From Blastobasis lacticolella (Eukaryota > Arthropoda > Insecta > Lepidoptera > Blastobasidae), in the NCBI GenBank assembly GCA_905147135.1, contig LR990046.1:18878501-18942500 (forward strand): a DNA stretch of 64,000 nucleotides, written 5' to 3'. Position 1 is the first letter of the stretch; each line of letters starts with the position of its first letter. Under the pieces are notes generated by a model. That model ran no database searches and was not told where the DNA came from. It saw only the letters and a program-made list of their open reading frames with translations. A program made the position numbers and the translations under genes. Positions 11,242-24,000 of this stretch are shown here, piece after piece.

Positions 11242-13637
11242 TGTAACTTCTCAGTCACCCTAATACCTAACTGTCTGTATAAATACACACATACGAGTGT
11301 CAACCTATAAAGAGTAGACATAACATAATAAATATCATTTCATATATTGTGATTTGGCCGTAAGCAAGTGATCGTCTAGTTATTGATTTAAATTTTCAGA
11401 CCTACTACGTTGTATACACATTTTGAAAAACGTCCCAAGGAATATGTAAGTTTTATAGAAATTCTCTGTAATTCAACTGCACGAATATTCGGAAGATTAT
11501 CGCAAATGAATAAAGTTTAGTTCACCTAAATAAAAGTATCAAAATCCTTAAAAATTAAACGAATGGAACATAAATCCACGTAAATAAGATGATTTAAATG
11601 TAATTCACGCAAATCGAAATAGTCAAACAATTTATAAAATCCGTACAAAAATCAAACAAAGTATAAGTAAAGTAAACATGCGACTTAGCTTTGACAGCAC
11701 TCGAAACGGCAACGGATTCTTCTTTCTTCTGTGGCCACTCTAACCCTATGATTGCGAAACCCTAACGTTATCCTCACTTAAATAATATAGAATAGAGGCC
11801 ATTAGGTCTCGGAAAACCTACCTAATCGATAAGGAACTGAGACTCCCAACACACCTCATATCTCAGCCAACCAGCAAAGCCTTCGAAATCAAACGAACCA
11901 GTGACCTATTGTCTACTTCGCTCAAACCGTCACACATATTCCGATCATCTCGTCAGACATTATTAAGGTCCTACCTATCGACTCACGAGTCAAAGGAGAG
12001 ACTATTATTTAAATTTTATTTACTTCGCGTGTGTAAGATGTGTGCCTATGTGAGGGACGATAACGACTCGGGCCAGGTTTCGATCCAAACTCGAGATTCA
12101 TGTCCGTAGGAAAATGTCATTAAAGCTTTAAAAGCACAAAGGGTATTAAACGGAACATGGGCCAAAATCGTACCAGAATTCGGCGGCAAACCTAGGCGTA
12201 GACTTAGTTAGAGCGCCTAGGCCATCGAAGACCAAGTCGGGATTCATGCCGGACTCATTCTCTTAGAGTGTATTCGATGTCACATCCGAAACTGTGTCCC
12301 AGGTTAGTTTTATAGTTTTTTATTCAGTGAGGGTGTGTACTGATGATATTTAATTTGGTAATATTTTCCTAAAAAATTGTGTTTTAATCACCTTTCACAC
12401 TTATGTTGAAATCTCTAAGAGCCCTAATAAATACTCTTAACTACCATAAAAGTAATGAAAATGTAACTTACGCTTTCGAAACTTAGAAACAAAGACAAAT
12501 GTAAACAAACCAAATCACTGACACTACGTAGATTAAGAAATAGATAGAGAACGAAAGAAACGACACAGAGCTGAAAGATAACACAAAATAATGAAGCACT
12601 AATTAATTTAACAAACTACACGCGAGTTGTAATGAATTTTTTCGAGGAAATTCGGAAAAGCCTGGGGTTTCTTAGTTACGGAAATGGATACGATGATGTT
12701 CACGCGACGCGACCCAAGGGCTGACTGTCTCGTTTCTCCTACTCTGGCCACCTTGCTTTAAATCGTTATCGTCTAAATTCCCACAGTTCAATATTACAAA
12801 CAAACAAAAAAATGAAATATTTCTAAGTTTATGAGGTCTAAAGCGACTGCTCTTATAACGTTCGCACATCCATAAATTTTACAAAATGTTCCTCTTAAAC
12901 CGAAAATAGTTAAATGTTACAACAGCTAGGGATGTAGGGATGTGTGCATAAGACGTTTTATTTATTTATCGAGTCGATTAAATTTAAACAACACAAACAA
13001 AATTACGTAACCAAATGGATTCGATGTGTAATTTCTTTAGACTTAAATTTATAATGTAGGGAGTTATAAGTAAACAATATAAAGACATTTTAGGTACTAT
13101 AAACTCGATGTAATGTTTCATCAGACTGAGTATAGAGATATTTAATTCCTATGAAGCAAATCAATTTGAGTCATCAAACAAGTAGATTAAAATTAAATTC
13201 TAGACTCGTTTAATATTTAAGTGTGCTTTTATTCAATTATTTATTTCGATATTTCGTTGGAACGTATTTGTATGAATTTCACATCACTATCACTTGTGAG
13301 TATTTTTCTTGAGTCGCATACTTGACGCCAACCATTTAAGATATTCACGATATTTTGCCTGTCGTCCAACCAATCAATAGCGTAAATTTATTACGGGCTT
13401 TTGAAGTAAAATATTTCTCTTATCGTCAAATAAATTGTTTAAGTTTATTACAAAACCAAGTTTTGGTTAAGTATTTGAGAGCATTTGTTAAAAGAAATCA
13501 TGATAAGCAAACTATTTTTAACCACACACTGCTCTGTGTATGATATACGTATTCATTTCCAAGTCCATAAACTACAACCATATGATATATAAATAAATTG
13601 TACGGTGACGAGCTCATGGTACATAGTGATCGTTACA
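11242..13637 (-). repeat. 5' LTR (right copy)
   Basis: 2,396 bp partner of 6962-9356. In sense orientation it would carry the element's promoter, but no TATA box was confidently placed. Duplicated short open frames at 11909-12109, 12672-12869 and 13355-13543 mirror those of the left LTR. Confidence 0.92.
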
Positions 13638-13662
13638 ATACCTTTATTTAAAATGGAGCATT

Positions 13663-13850
13663 GGTGTCGAGTAGTTACCATCCAATGATCCAATGTAGTC
13701 AAGTGCCCCTGTTAACAAAGTCACGGAGGTCAGATCGCAGGCACTCCACTGTAATTAATCGCCAAATCCTGGACCATGGTCAAGGCGGACCCCGGGCCCT
13801 CGTTCTTGAGAGAACAACCGGCACATCAACGCCAAGATGATGATGATGAT
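13663..13850 (+). repeat. SINE-A, internally deleted, first of a tandem pair
   Basis: A short head (GCATTGGTGTCGAGTAGTTA) joins directly to the 3' half (ATGATCCAATGTAGTC... AAGGCGGACCCCGGGCCCTC) and ends AACGCCAAGATGATGATG. Confidence 0.75.
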
Positions 13851-14190
13851 GTTGGTGTCGAGAGGTTACGGTGTCGGACTCGTAAGCGAGAGGTACCGGC
13901 TTCGAATTCCACTGCGGCAATGCACCATTGACTTTTTTCTGAGTTATGTTCATTAGTTGAATACTAGCCGACGCTTTAACGGTGACGGATAACATTATGA
14001 CGAAACCTGCATATTCAGGCGACTTAATGAGTAACCATTATTTAATCCTCTGGTAGCAGGGTCATGGAGGATAGATGGCAGTAGCTCCACTACAATACCT
14101 GATCTACTAAATCATGGATCATGGACAACGTGGACCCTGGGCTATCGTAAGTGAGAGCATATCCGGGACATTGATGCCAAGATGATTATT
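13850..14190 (+). repeat. SINE-A, full length, second of a tandem pair
   Basis: Complete head with GTGTCGAGAGGTTACGGTGT, a degenerate B box (GGCTTCGAATTCC), CTTTTTTCTGAGTTATG, CCTGCATATTCAGGCGACTT and a 3' end GGGACATTGATGCCAAGATG. It begins where the preceding SINE-A ends. Confidence 0.85.
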
Positions 14191-14227
14191 ATCTGTTATT
14201 TTAAACTAGCTGCGCCCGCGACTACAG

Positions 14228-14505
14228 GATGTTTGACGACCTGAGTGGTTCAGTGGTCAACATGCCAGTCAGCCACGCAAGAGGTCCCGGGTTCGATTCC
14301 CGGCCGGGCAGAAATTTAAATGATGAATTTTAATTTCTGTTACGGGTCTGGGTGTTCTATGTATAATAAGTATGTATTTAAAAAAAAGTATATATGTAGT
14401 ATACCAGTTAGCTAGGACCCATAGCACAAGCTTTGCTTAGTTTGGGGCTAGATGGCGCTGTGTGAATTTGTCCACGATTATTAATTTATTTATTTATTTT
14501 ATTTA
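14228..14505 (+). repeat. SINE-C, full length
   Basis: tRNA-like head GACCTGAGTGGTTCAGTGGT with a good B box (GGGTTCGATTCCC), body TTCTGTTACGGGTCTGGGTG, and 3' end GGCTAGATGGCGCTGTGTG...TCCACGATTATT. Other copies: 32715-32885, 36833-37072, 50090-50297; a 3' scrap lies at 45631-45656. Confidence 0.88.
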
Positions 14506-14613
14506 TTTTGTATGTCTCATACACAACAGTCTGCGGTGAAGCAGCCTCATAAAAAAGGAGCTTTGAAAACATCCAGGTTTTATTTATCAAAAGACAGTAA
14601 GTCAGGTAGAGAG

Positions 14614-14975
14614 CAGCGTTGCCAGATCGTACCTTTTGGTACGATTTACGTACTATTTGGCCGACTGTCGTACCTTTGGCGTACTTTGCTCCACATCGTA
14701 CTATTTAGTACGTTTTTACAAAATGCTAAATTTAGCTGAGGGGGGTGGTCACTTTGCCTTTCCTGTCCGCGAAATACCGTAAAATAATGGAAGGAAGGGT
14801 TGATTTTGGCCACCGGCACCATTTTATTGACTAAAAATCGTCTCCCCCCCCCCCCCAAGGCCGGTAAAATATAGGTAAAATACAGAAGATAAGGTGAATC
14901 GTAACTTTTTAGTCATTTTCGTACTATTTTAAGAGCCCGGACGTACTTTTTTGGAATATATTGCTAGTAACACTG
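14614..14975. mobile_element. hAT-type MITE with 8-bp target duplication
   Basis: Ends are CAGCGTTGCCAG (left) and, in reverse complement, CAGTGTTACTAG (right), a pattern typical of hAT termini. Direct repeats GTAGAGAG at 14606-14613 and 14976-14983 are an exact 8-bp target-site duplication. The 362-bp interior is GTAC-rich with a poly-C run at 14845-14858 and encodes no transposase. Confidence 0.85.
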
Positions 14976-15189
14976 GTAGAGAGTTCCTTTGCGGTTCGTA
15001 CAATAAATGTTGAAGCAAAGTGGTTTGTGGGAGTAGTCTTTGTAAAATCTACTGTAAAACAGTTTCATTTCGCCGAGGCTCCCCTCGTTTGGTGGTGGAA
15101 CGAAAATGAAGGTATTGAGCAGTTCCATTGCAGTCCCCGAAATGTATCAAAGACTAACAGACTGATTGCGGAGATGTTCCAGATTTAAT

Positions 15190-17450
15190 ATTTAAAGTTT
15201 TATCTTAGCAAGGAACGCTTTACCCATTTGGACGTCTTGCCCGTTGCCTCTCAGCTGATTCCATAGTCTCTAGCTGGTTTTATTGTAGTATAAATCTAAA
15301 AGTACCTACTCAAAAATGTTAATTGTATCAAAGTCAATAATATATGAACGTATCACCAGCGTCACCCTCGATAGAGCCATATAGAGCTGTCCGTAGCTGA
15401 AGGAGCTCAGTTGAGTTGTACGCCTGAGGTGTTTAACGGTTTGAACGGTTTTAAATTTAGATTTTCGGCATGATAAATTCGACATTTTGATGCATGATGC
15501 TGATTTTCCTTATTTTTGAAGTGTACTCTTTCGGTGTTGCCAATGTGATTTAAAAAGATTGAATTTTTCGTGCCGAAAATCAAAATTTTAAATCGCAACT
15601 CAAGGCACACGATTCAAAAACCCCTGGCCTTGCGCTTTGCTGATCATCATCACAAAGCACAGACTCATCGGGAACTGCTCACTGTTTAAAGCGGAATCAG
15701 AAATAATTGGGTATAAGTAGCTTTCGAGAAAGAAAACCTTGTTCCTCAGCACCACAACCAGTTAAAATTTCCGCTTCAATGACATTTTGTTGCAATTTAT
15801 CCTTAGCCGAGTTACGTTGCAAAATTTAGGCGGGCCTAAATTACGCAACAGGATAATTGGCACCCCAACTTTTAAATTGATGGTATTCCTCTTTATCCTC
15901 ATACTACATTTTACTCTCCAATGTGATTTTCAGCTGAGTTCAGCTCGGACCTCTGTAAACATTCAACTATCCCGCTTAGATAAAGAGTAAGCCAAGTCAC
16001 TAGGAAATATATAGCTCGGTAAAGCATTCAACCCCTATCATATTAAATATCCGGGATCAAAAGTAGCCAATGTCACTCGGGAAGTCAGGAATAATGTAAC
16101 TTCCTATTAGTGAAAGAATTTTCCAAGTCGTTTCAGTAGTCTCGGCAATTACTGAAACTTACAAACACATAGACACTTTTCCTCTATTCCCTGTAACAAA
16201 ATCGTTATCTTTACATTGTATAAAACAAAGTCGCTTCCCGCCGTCTGTATCTATGTACTTTTAGATCTTTTAAACAATGCAATGGATTACAATGCGGTTT
16301 GCAACAATAAATAGTAGAAAAAGAGAAAGGTTTATAAGCAAGAAAAAATTGGTATGTAGTCTTAAAATAGGTCTACGCGAACGAAGTCGCGCCGGATCCA
16401 CTACTATGTAATAAAAAACAATTTCACCCTTTCCCCATTCAATTTAGACCCCATCAACATTAATTACCTACAAGGTGACTCTGCCAAACAAAACAGACTT
16501 TGGAACGTTGTAAAATTTTACCGGCTGAAAAATTATCTCTTATTGAAACCAACGTTACAATCAATCATTTCAGAAATTACGACGCAACCGGTAGACGCAG
16601 CGGATTTTTATGTAGCCCAGAATTTTTTAATTCAAAACATGACGAAGGACTTTGCCGGGTTTAAATTTAGAAAGATGGGGCTTGGTTGTTAAATGGTATG
16701 TATGTGTTGGTGAAAGGTTTAATAGGTATCAAGTGTACCAGTACACTAGGTACATACGTAGATATTGGGTATAAAATAGTGATTTACTGACATAAATATA
16801 ATAAATAGTTAATGCTCCTTCTTTTGCTTGCCGCACTCATAAACTGTGAAAGTAACAAGCTTCGGCCTGCCTGCAAAGCAGTTACCGCAGCCTATGGACG
16901 TTTGCAATACCAAGGGAATCCACGCTTTGCCGACCCCGTAAAAACCTTCTTACCCCATCGTAAGTTATTTTTAATGTAAGATATCAAAATTGATACTTTT
17001 TGTAATATAAAACATGGTTCTGAAATTAGATAACCTTTTAAGTAAGTACGGTACGTTTCCCCATAGCCAGATCCTAGTGACCTGGATCCCCTATCCCAAT
17101 CCTTCAGCCAGGGGATCTAAGTGATCAGATATAATTATATTTGGGCCAACATCATATCCACTCGTAGTCTTACACGTAGTTTGACCGACTATTGCTGAAT
17201 ACTAACAATTACAAACATTTTGAGGTTTCGTTTACTTGATGTTATTGCTTTTATGTTTTAAAAATACTTCTCTGCGTTTCTGCTACCAGAAACATGGCTA
17301 AACATTATAGGAACAGGCAACATATTACTTATTCTTATATCGTCCTTTCTTCAAGATTTCTATGTCTTCAGTATTCACAATAGGTTATATAGTTAATTAT
17401 AAAAAAAGAATCATTAAATTTTTACCTTACTTTCTCCATAGAAAACTCAG
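15190..17450. other. gene-poor stretch
   Basis: No exon or complete repeat identified. 16850-16945 carries a weak RTE 3'-UTR-like segment (CAGTTACCGCAGCCTATGGA CGTTTGCAATACCAAGG in part). Remaining sequence is unassigned. Confidence 0.45.
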
Positions 17451-17454
17451 GGTC

Positions 17455-17612
17455 ACAGAGGTCAGATGGCAGTCGTTCTATTGTAATTACCTTATCTGCT
17501 AAATCAGGATCCAGGATTTGGAAAGATTTCCGGGTGTTACGGAATGGTCAACTACAATCGGACCCCGGGCACTCACGAAATCACAACCGGAATAACGACG
17601 CTGAGATAATTT
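17455..17612 (+). repeat. SINE-A 3'-half fragment
   Basis: GGTCAGATGGCAGTCGTTCT, TCTGCTAAATC.GGATCC and CGGACCCCGGGC...CACAACCGG match the SINE-A 3' half. Head absent. Confidence 0.7.
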
Positions 17613-18234
17613 TTTCTCTATAGAAAATGGCAAGTTTGTAGGTCAAAAGACCTAATATCCTATTTCCTCCTTGATCTAATCTACTCAATCTTGCGGATTT
17701 AAGTACGTACAACTGATATTTTCGTTTTCTCTCTCTTTTACGTATGTATCTATATAGTTATTTATTCTTGCCACTAATACACTTTTATTTCTAGCTTTAA
17801 TATAGGTATTTCTATAAATTTCTTAGTAGTTATCCATCTTTTTATCCGTACCTTTATCTACTCCTACTACTCCATTTTGTCTGGTAGCTTCTCTTGCATT
17901 GCTTACCTTTTTCTAAATTCACTATATCTTGGTAGACTAGCTTGTTTAGCTGTATTTCCGCCATTTTGTGCATGAAGTTTTAATAAATAATTAATAAAAC
18001 TAACAATAATTTCCTAATTCTAGCAAAGTGCATTTTGCAGTGAGGTTTAAACAAAGGGGATGAGAAACAGAGCTGGGAAATGCATTTGTTACGCTATCTA
18101 CGTGGTAGAAGCTTGTAACCGCAGACCTGTTTGGTGACAAAAAGCGAATCCAGCGCTTCATAGCAGCGAAATGCAAGTTAAAGTTTTTTTTTAAGTCTAA
18201 TGATATTAGTAGATCGATGATTAAGTAATCATTT

Positions 18235-18440
18235 CGGCGTCAATATCCCGGTAGATACACTCAGCCGCCTGATTGGGCTAGTTTCCTCACGACATTTTCC
18301 CTCTCTGTGAGAGCATCGGTTAATGGTCAACTAACGTCCATAACTCAGAAAAAGTAATTGATACATGGCGGCACCGGGGGTCGAACATAGTGACTCTCGC
18401 TTACGAGTCGAACCTGAGAGCCATCACGCCATCGACACTC
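18235..18440 (-). repeat. SINE-A 5'-half copy
   Basis: Minus strand: GCATCGGTTAATGGTCAACT, AACTCAGAAAAAG, and a head with degenerate B box (GGGTCGAACATAG) followed by CTCGCTTACGAGTCG. An internal deletion removes the middle. Confidence 0.75.
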
Positions 18441-18554
18441 TATATGATGGCAGTCAAGTACCTGTCAACTATTGCAAGAAATTGCCAGTAGATAAAAGAT
18501 AAGTAAAAGTTAGTGTTCCTTACTGATTGTCCGCTTTATTAGAAATATCATTGC

Positions 18555-18660
18555 AGGACTAAAGATTCAAGAGGCTCGCCGGCGCTGGTTTGGTCACGTG
18601 CTGAAGCTCTAGGGATACGTGGGAAACAACAGGTATTTAGACCTGCCGGTATCAGGAAAG
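18555..18660 (+). pseudogene. RTE-like LINE tail fragment
   Basis: Translation LKIQEARRRWFGHVLKL then a stop resembles the R..RWFGHV..R segment near the RTE C-terminus. Short and decayed. Confidence 0.5.
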
Positions 18661-19345
18661 ATAATGTCCCCATCCAGAAAACAATGTATTGACAACGCCG
18701 ATTCGGATGCAATGATAATTAATTATTGCACGACAAAACAAAACGGGTATGGCTGCGCTTAAGTGAAGCGCATTGAAGCTGCTTGAATGCTAACCAGATA
18801 CCACAAAATGTTGTTGTCTCTTTGTACTGTAAACTAGATGCTCCTAAATAGACGGATGCACAGTTCGGATGCTTTATAGCTGTAGTAATAGAAATTCAGT
18901 TTGAGAAAGTAACTGTAACTTTAATTTGAAATTATATTGGTATTGGTACTTGAATTTTATTATAAATAACAAAAACTAGACATTTTGGAAAATTTCGGGA
19001 GCGTCAGTGGAAATTACGAAAACGGTAGGGTATAGATTACAACATATGAGAAAGTACAGATCTAATTATAGACCTTTTCACATGCTATAATATTGTAAAT
19101 TTGAATGAAATAAACGAAAGGTCAGAAATTCTCGAGCTCAATCAATATTACGGATAACACAATAATAAAAGTCGAAACTATTCTCAAATATCGTAATTTA
19201 CATCCAAATGGCACTGGCCCAACAAAGCATTAGCCTTCGCGGAGCAGTGCCAATGTAAATATAGCCTGGATGTTGAGTAAAATGAACAGATGAAAGTACA
19301 GTTCTAAATGGGTTTTCTATAAAATTTAAATAGAGCGTACAATAT
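18660..19345. other. unassigned AT-rich sequence
   Basis: No gene or identifiable repeat; AT-rich with scattered short open frames under 60 codons. Confidence 0.4.
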
Positions 19346-19346
19346 T

Positions 19347-19462
19347 ATCATCACCGGCCATAACAGTCTACTGCAGGACTTAGGGCCTCTTCCACGAAAG
19401 AGAAGGGGAATTGCCATAATCTCTACGCTTGGTAGGCGGGTTAGAGATCACAGTGTTGTAAG
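19347..19462 (-). repeat. SINE-B 3' part
   Basis: Minus-strand copy of the SINE-B end: AGTCTACTGCAGGACTTAGG, then TAATCTCTACGCTTGG and GATCACAGTGTT. Confidence 0.75.
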
Positions 19463-20397
19463 TATAACAATGGAAAGCCCGTACAATATAATATCTGATA
19501 AACTGTAAGTTAGTGGATTACCAGTCGGTAAAAAATGCAATACATACCAATTTTCTCTAACACTTAGATCAAAATCCTAACGTCTGAGTGAGAGAAAAGA
19601 CATAGTAATGTGGTCCAGAAGAGAGAGCGCTATAAATGCAGTACATTTATTTAAAAAATGCTGTTGCTGATGTCCATAGGCGGCGCTTGCCTGTTTATCT
19701 GCCGTGTAACATGAAAAAAAAATTAATACGCGAATTTGCGTGTACGATAATTTTGTACAAAGTACAGCTTAATTTCAGATTTCTGTCATTGTACAATCCA
19801 GGACTGATAGATTAATTAAGAATTTATTAACTTTCGAATGGTTTTTATCTCAAGCTGTAATTACTCATAATCGGCGATGATAGTTCAATAGGGTGTAGAC
19901 ATAGAAAGCCAATCAGCGCTTATTACTACTGGTCCGCACAGGTAGTCGGCTCAAGCAGCGTTGTACACTACTACAAAAAAAATCACACAATCGAGACCAT
20001 TTGAAGCAATTGGATCTTTCCCTGGGAAGATTCTGGGTGTAATCTGATTTTAAACATCAAAGCATGGATGAAGGACAACAGACTGGTGTATGAAATCGAA
20101 ATTTCGACGTATACTCTCCCGGTGTGGGGTAAACTTTCTTTTGGATCAGTTATGTACCTTAGAAACTTTAGACCTCCTCCATTTGTGCTCTAGATATGTA
20201 TAATCAAATTGCACCCAGTAAGTTTTCTGGGGGAGATCCAAGGTCTCCAAATTGTCTCTGTCTGAAAATTGTCCATGTGTTTTTTTGCGATAGGGATTAT
20301 TTGTAAAACTTTCAAATTCGTCGGGGGACGAGTGGCGGGAGCACTGAATAGGGCCTTAGTTAAGATACAGGCGACGGCCTTCATATATTTAATAGTA

Positions 20398-20570
20398 TAA
20401 CTCTCATTGGTTGAGCAATTGCCACTCCTCTCTTCTGTCTGCCAACTTCTTTATCTCCTTATAATCCCCGGTGCTCACTTTTTTCTTCACATATTCAAAT
20501 CTCGGCCTTCATCTTCCTCTCTTTCCTTCAACTTTACCTTCTATTTTCGCTTTTAAAAAGTTGTCATGCT
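20398..20570 (+). repeat. dispersed repeat D, longer copy
   Basis: Shares TTGAGCAATTGCCACTC and CTCCTTATAATCCCCGG with 51030-51230 in the opposite orientation. Non-coding; it directly abuts the candidate last exon of the SLC6-like gene. Confidence 0.65.
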
Positions 20571-21027
20571 GAAATAAAAACTAGTTCTAGGATCATGTGT
20601 ACCGTGCCTATGCCTAAAATTGTACTCATTTTATACCAATTATTTGTCATTGATGTTCCACGAGGAAGGTATCTAGTTGCAACTAAAAGTGAAAATGCGA
20701 AAACATGTCTTATGTCAATATATTTTAGGACTGTTTTTTCTCGTCCAGGTAGCTTAGCTTGTCTGTAACTGTTAGACGGCAACTCGGCCGAGACTTCGTG
20801 TACATTACGTTCAACTTGTATGTTTTGGACACCATCTTGTTCATAAGGTGGCGACTGAGGTACCTCGACGCTTGAGATGACGTATACTAGAAAGCAAGCG
20901 AAAACAAAAATAATTAAAATAACTTCTGACCCAACCCCAACTCCGGTAAGAATGATTTGCCTCTTTAATAATCCAACTGCTAACCAGGCAGGCCCTAAGC
21001 TTATTTCCCACTTTAGTGATATAAAAC
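20564..21027 (-). CDS. SLC6-like gene, candidate alternative last exon (E13)
   Basis: A minus-strand frame stays open for 168 codons (21067-20564) and begins just after acceptor-like AGs. With the acceptor at 21028-21029 the phase fits the donor at 23002, adding Arg then 153 residues. Early residues LGPAWLAVGLLKR loosely recall the WGPA found in SLC6 C-terminal tails. A further hydrophobic segment (VILIIFVFACFLVYVI) follows, then a polar tail (SVEVPQSPPYEQDG). It could instead be the last exon of another gene. Acceptor polypyrimidine tract is weak. Confidence 0.45.
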
Positions 21028-24000
21028 CTACGAGTATAGGTACTGCTGAATAGTCGCAAGTCGCAATCTATGAGAAAAACATAGGTACACTACTGAGTTT
21101 TTATCTTCAAATATTACTGACTAAGTCGCAAACATAAGATGGTTTCCTTCCCCACATTTTCGTAATAATAAATAGTAAACCATCACGGGATGCTAATCAG
21201 CTCCCAAGACTGTTAAACCTCTGTGAAAATCTGGGGAAGTCCGACTCTTACGTTAACTAAATCGCGTAAAAACCAGCTAAATTAAGTAAGGAACAAATGT
21301 AAGTGTTCCCATGCCATGCAAGGGAAATGCGAGAGCCATGGCTTACGATGCGAGGATCCTCAAGACCGGGAGAAATGGAGAAAAACGAGTTGGAAAGCGG
21401 CCCTGGCAGAAGCAAGGACTGACCGCTCGGATGATGATGACGAGTATTTCCGTCATAGACCTTATAAAAGGAGTCGAACTGGAGTTCGTCCCGCCATCTT
21501 GTTTCCCGCACCTTCTTTTTAGTTAAAGTCAGATTCTAATAAAATCTAAGGTGACCAAGATCATGAACTTACACTTCTCGAGTCGAACTGCTTTCTTAGT
21601 TGTCTCACAACGTGATCTATTGGACCCCACGTAGGCAAAGGGGTGACTAAAGACAGCCAACCCTGAAATCATAAAAAATCATCATTGTCTGTATTCCTGT
21701 TGCGCGTGAGAGCCCGAGATTTGCCTTGACCTTAATAGAATGTGAGGGTCAAGTACAAAAAAAATCCACCTTGTAGCGACAGTAGACGTTAGGGAACCCA
21801 CAAAACATACGGCTGCCCGTGCTCAACCTAGCACAAATAATACACTTATTTTTGGTGACTGTAATGTGTATAAATAGCGAAACTGCCAAAAGGATGTAAG
21901 GCAGACCAGTTTGTTTACTAATAGAATCCACACAAGAGGACATATAACCGCTACGAAAAGTTTTAGTTTGGGTCACTAAAAAAAGTGCCAGTTTGTGCAC
22001 GAGCACGAGTTTTGTGGGTCTCCTAAACGTCTAATATATCTACAAAGTGGAATTTTGTAGCTATAGTAGACGTTGGCGTTCACAGTCTAAGAGGGTGGAC
22101 CCCGGGTCTGCTTTTAACATGATCCAGGATTTGGTAGATTGGGTAATTTACATGATTGGGTGATAAAGAAGAGCTACTGCGCGTGGTGTCCGGCAGAGTA
22201 GAATAGCACCAATCCCTTATAATCGTGAATATCGTACAAGGCAACTAATGTTTTCGATGTAAAAGATTAGCAGCAGCGTTTTCCATTGTTAAATTTATAA
22301 CACTGCGATCTTCAACCTGCCTGCTACCCGTGGAGATTACGGCAATGATCTCCCGTCTCATGGGAGAGGCACTAAGCCCTGCAGTGGACTGTGATGATTG
22401 TCATCTGACCTCTGTGACCCCCTTAACAGGGGAACCTGACCAGATGGGATGATGTTTACGCAGTCAGTCGACAAAAGTTTATACTAATATTATAAAGAGA
22501 AAAGATTGTATTTTTAAACTTTATGCCATGCTACATTGTCACGGAGCAATATAGACTACTTTTTATCCCGGGAAATAACAGATTCCCACGGGGAAGCTGA
22601 TCGTTTATAGAGATTCAAACTGCGCGCCAAAGCCACTGAGAACGGCTAGTCATATAAAATATATGTTTGTATATTTATATATGACTTCGTTTCACTCAAA
22701 AACTACTAAACGGAATTTTATGCGGTTTTCAACAAAAGATAGAGTGACTCAGAGTGATTCTGGCGCTAAAAAATAAAAGAAACGGAAATAACAAAATCTA
22801 ACACATAACACAAAAATCACCAAAGTCAGGTCCTTTGTTGACAAGGTGTGCCACAGCACAGCAATTCCGACACGATTTATTAATTTTGTAAAATATGTGT
22901 TTTGCTTTTTATTTGTGTTTGTTGTAATGTTAATCAATAAATGTCTTTTATTTCATTTTAAAGTGTTAAAAAAAATATTAGCGATCTTAACTTGTTTCTT
23001 ACGTAGCATCACCACAAAAGCGTACACAGCCCCTGCTATGTATGGTATCCAATACAAGTGAATTGTCCACGGTCGAAATTCCTCGTAGAACGAGGCAGAT
23101 GTCTGGCGGTGATACCTGCTAGAGTCATTGAACGCTTGCAGTATCCTGGTCACTTTCACCTGCAATTATGAGAACGGGTATAGGTTTCAAAACAATTGAG
23201 AGCTCCTACCACCATAATCTTACATATATTACATTCCTTTTAAAGTGAAATCGCTTTTAGTGTTCTGTCTGTTCATAAGTTTGTATATCCGCTAACTCCT
23301 TTTAAACCACGCAACGGGTTTTGATGCGGTTTTTACCTCGATTTTTCACAAGTTGCATGCGTCTTGGTCACGAGTAGATTGTAGTCTACTGACATGACGA
23401 GTGCAACTGCGTCGAAATATCGAGGTAAAATTAATACTAACCGTGGTAATAACCCGATAACATGTGCGATGCAAGATTAGAAGGGTACCATTTATGATAT
23501 ATAAATGGTTGCTCGGAAAAAAGGTAAACTGCCCCGAATTAAAAATTAAAATTAAGTACCTAACTAGATATTTTGTAACACTTGTAGAGCTTGTCTAGTC
23601 TAAAATGACGCGCCCCACTACTTAGTTAGTTGATTTCGATGTGTGAGTGCAAATATTGAAAACGACACTTCATCTGTGTGGGAGAAAATAAACGACGCGT
23701 GCTCCTACGTTTGAATTTCACCGGCAACTGAATGACCAATTACAACGGCATTTGTATATGTATTGCGTGCATATTTCTAACTTGCTTGTGTGCGTTAATG
23801 CGATAGTGGGGCGCGTCATTTTAGATTAGACGAGCTCTACATATGTCACACAGGCTATTCTTCAATCAAATAAGCCAAGCCAGTGACTCCTCTCTACCAA
23901 TTTGCGGTGCACAATCCGGGTCCATATTGATTCTTATTATTATCTTTATTATAACATCTAAATGTAACACATGGAATGCGAAATAAAGAAATTGAAAAAG

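Larger units (their letters stand above)
6962..13637 (-). mobile_element. non-autonomous LTR retrotransposon, apparently recent
   Basis: Two direct repeats (6962-9356 and 11242-13637) start TGTAAC and end GTTACA, flanked by the 4-bp duplication ATAC at 6958-6961 and 13638-13641. By eye the copies differ at 4 bases and one 1-bp indel. In minus orientation the right LTR is followed after 4 nt by TGGTGCCGTGACCAGGA (11221-11237), a PBS-like site. The left LTR is preceded by the purine tract AAAGGGGCGCTC. The 1.9-kb interior has no gag or pol homology, so the element would depend on enzymes from another copy. The PBS style suggests BEL/Pao or Gypsy, but this is an inference. Long LTRs plus a coding-free interior fit a LARD-like element. 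Confidence 0.9.

Noticed and set aside
14281..14312. tRNA-like A and B boxes
   Set aside because: Part of the SINE-C head; no complete cloverleaf, so not a tRNA gene.
20841..21059. 72-codon minus frame starting with Met
   Set aside because: A second frame over the candidate last exon; shorter and polar, and it does not splice in phase to exon 12.
22749..22937. Hydrophobic minus frame considered as a further SLC6 exon
   Set aside because: No acceptor with pyrimidine tract and phase does not fit; lies beyond the stop and AATAAA.
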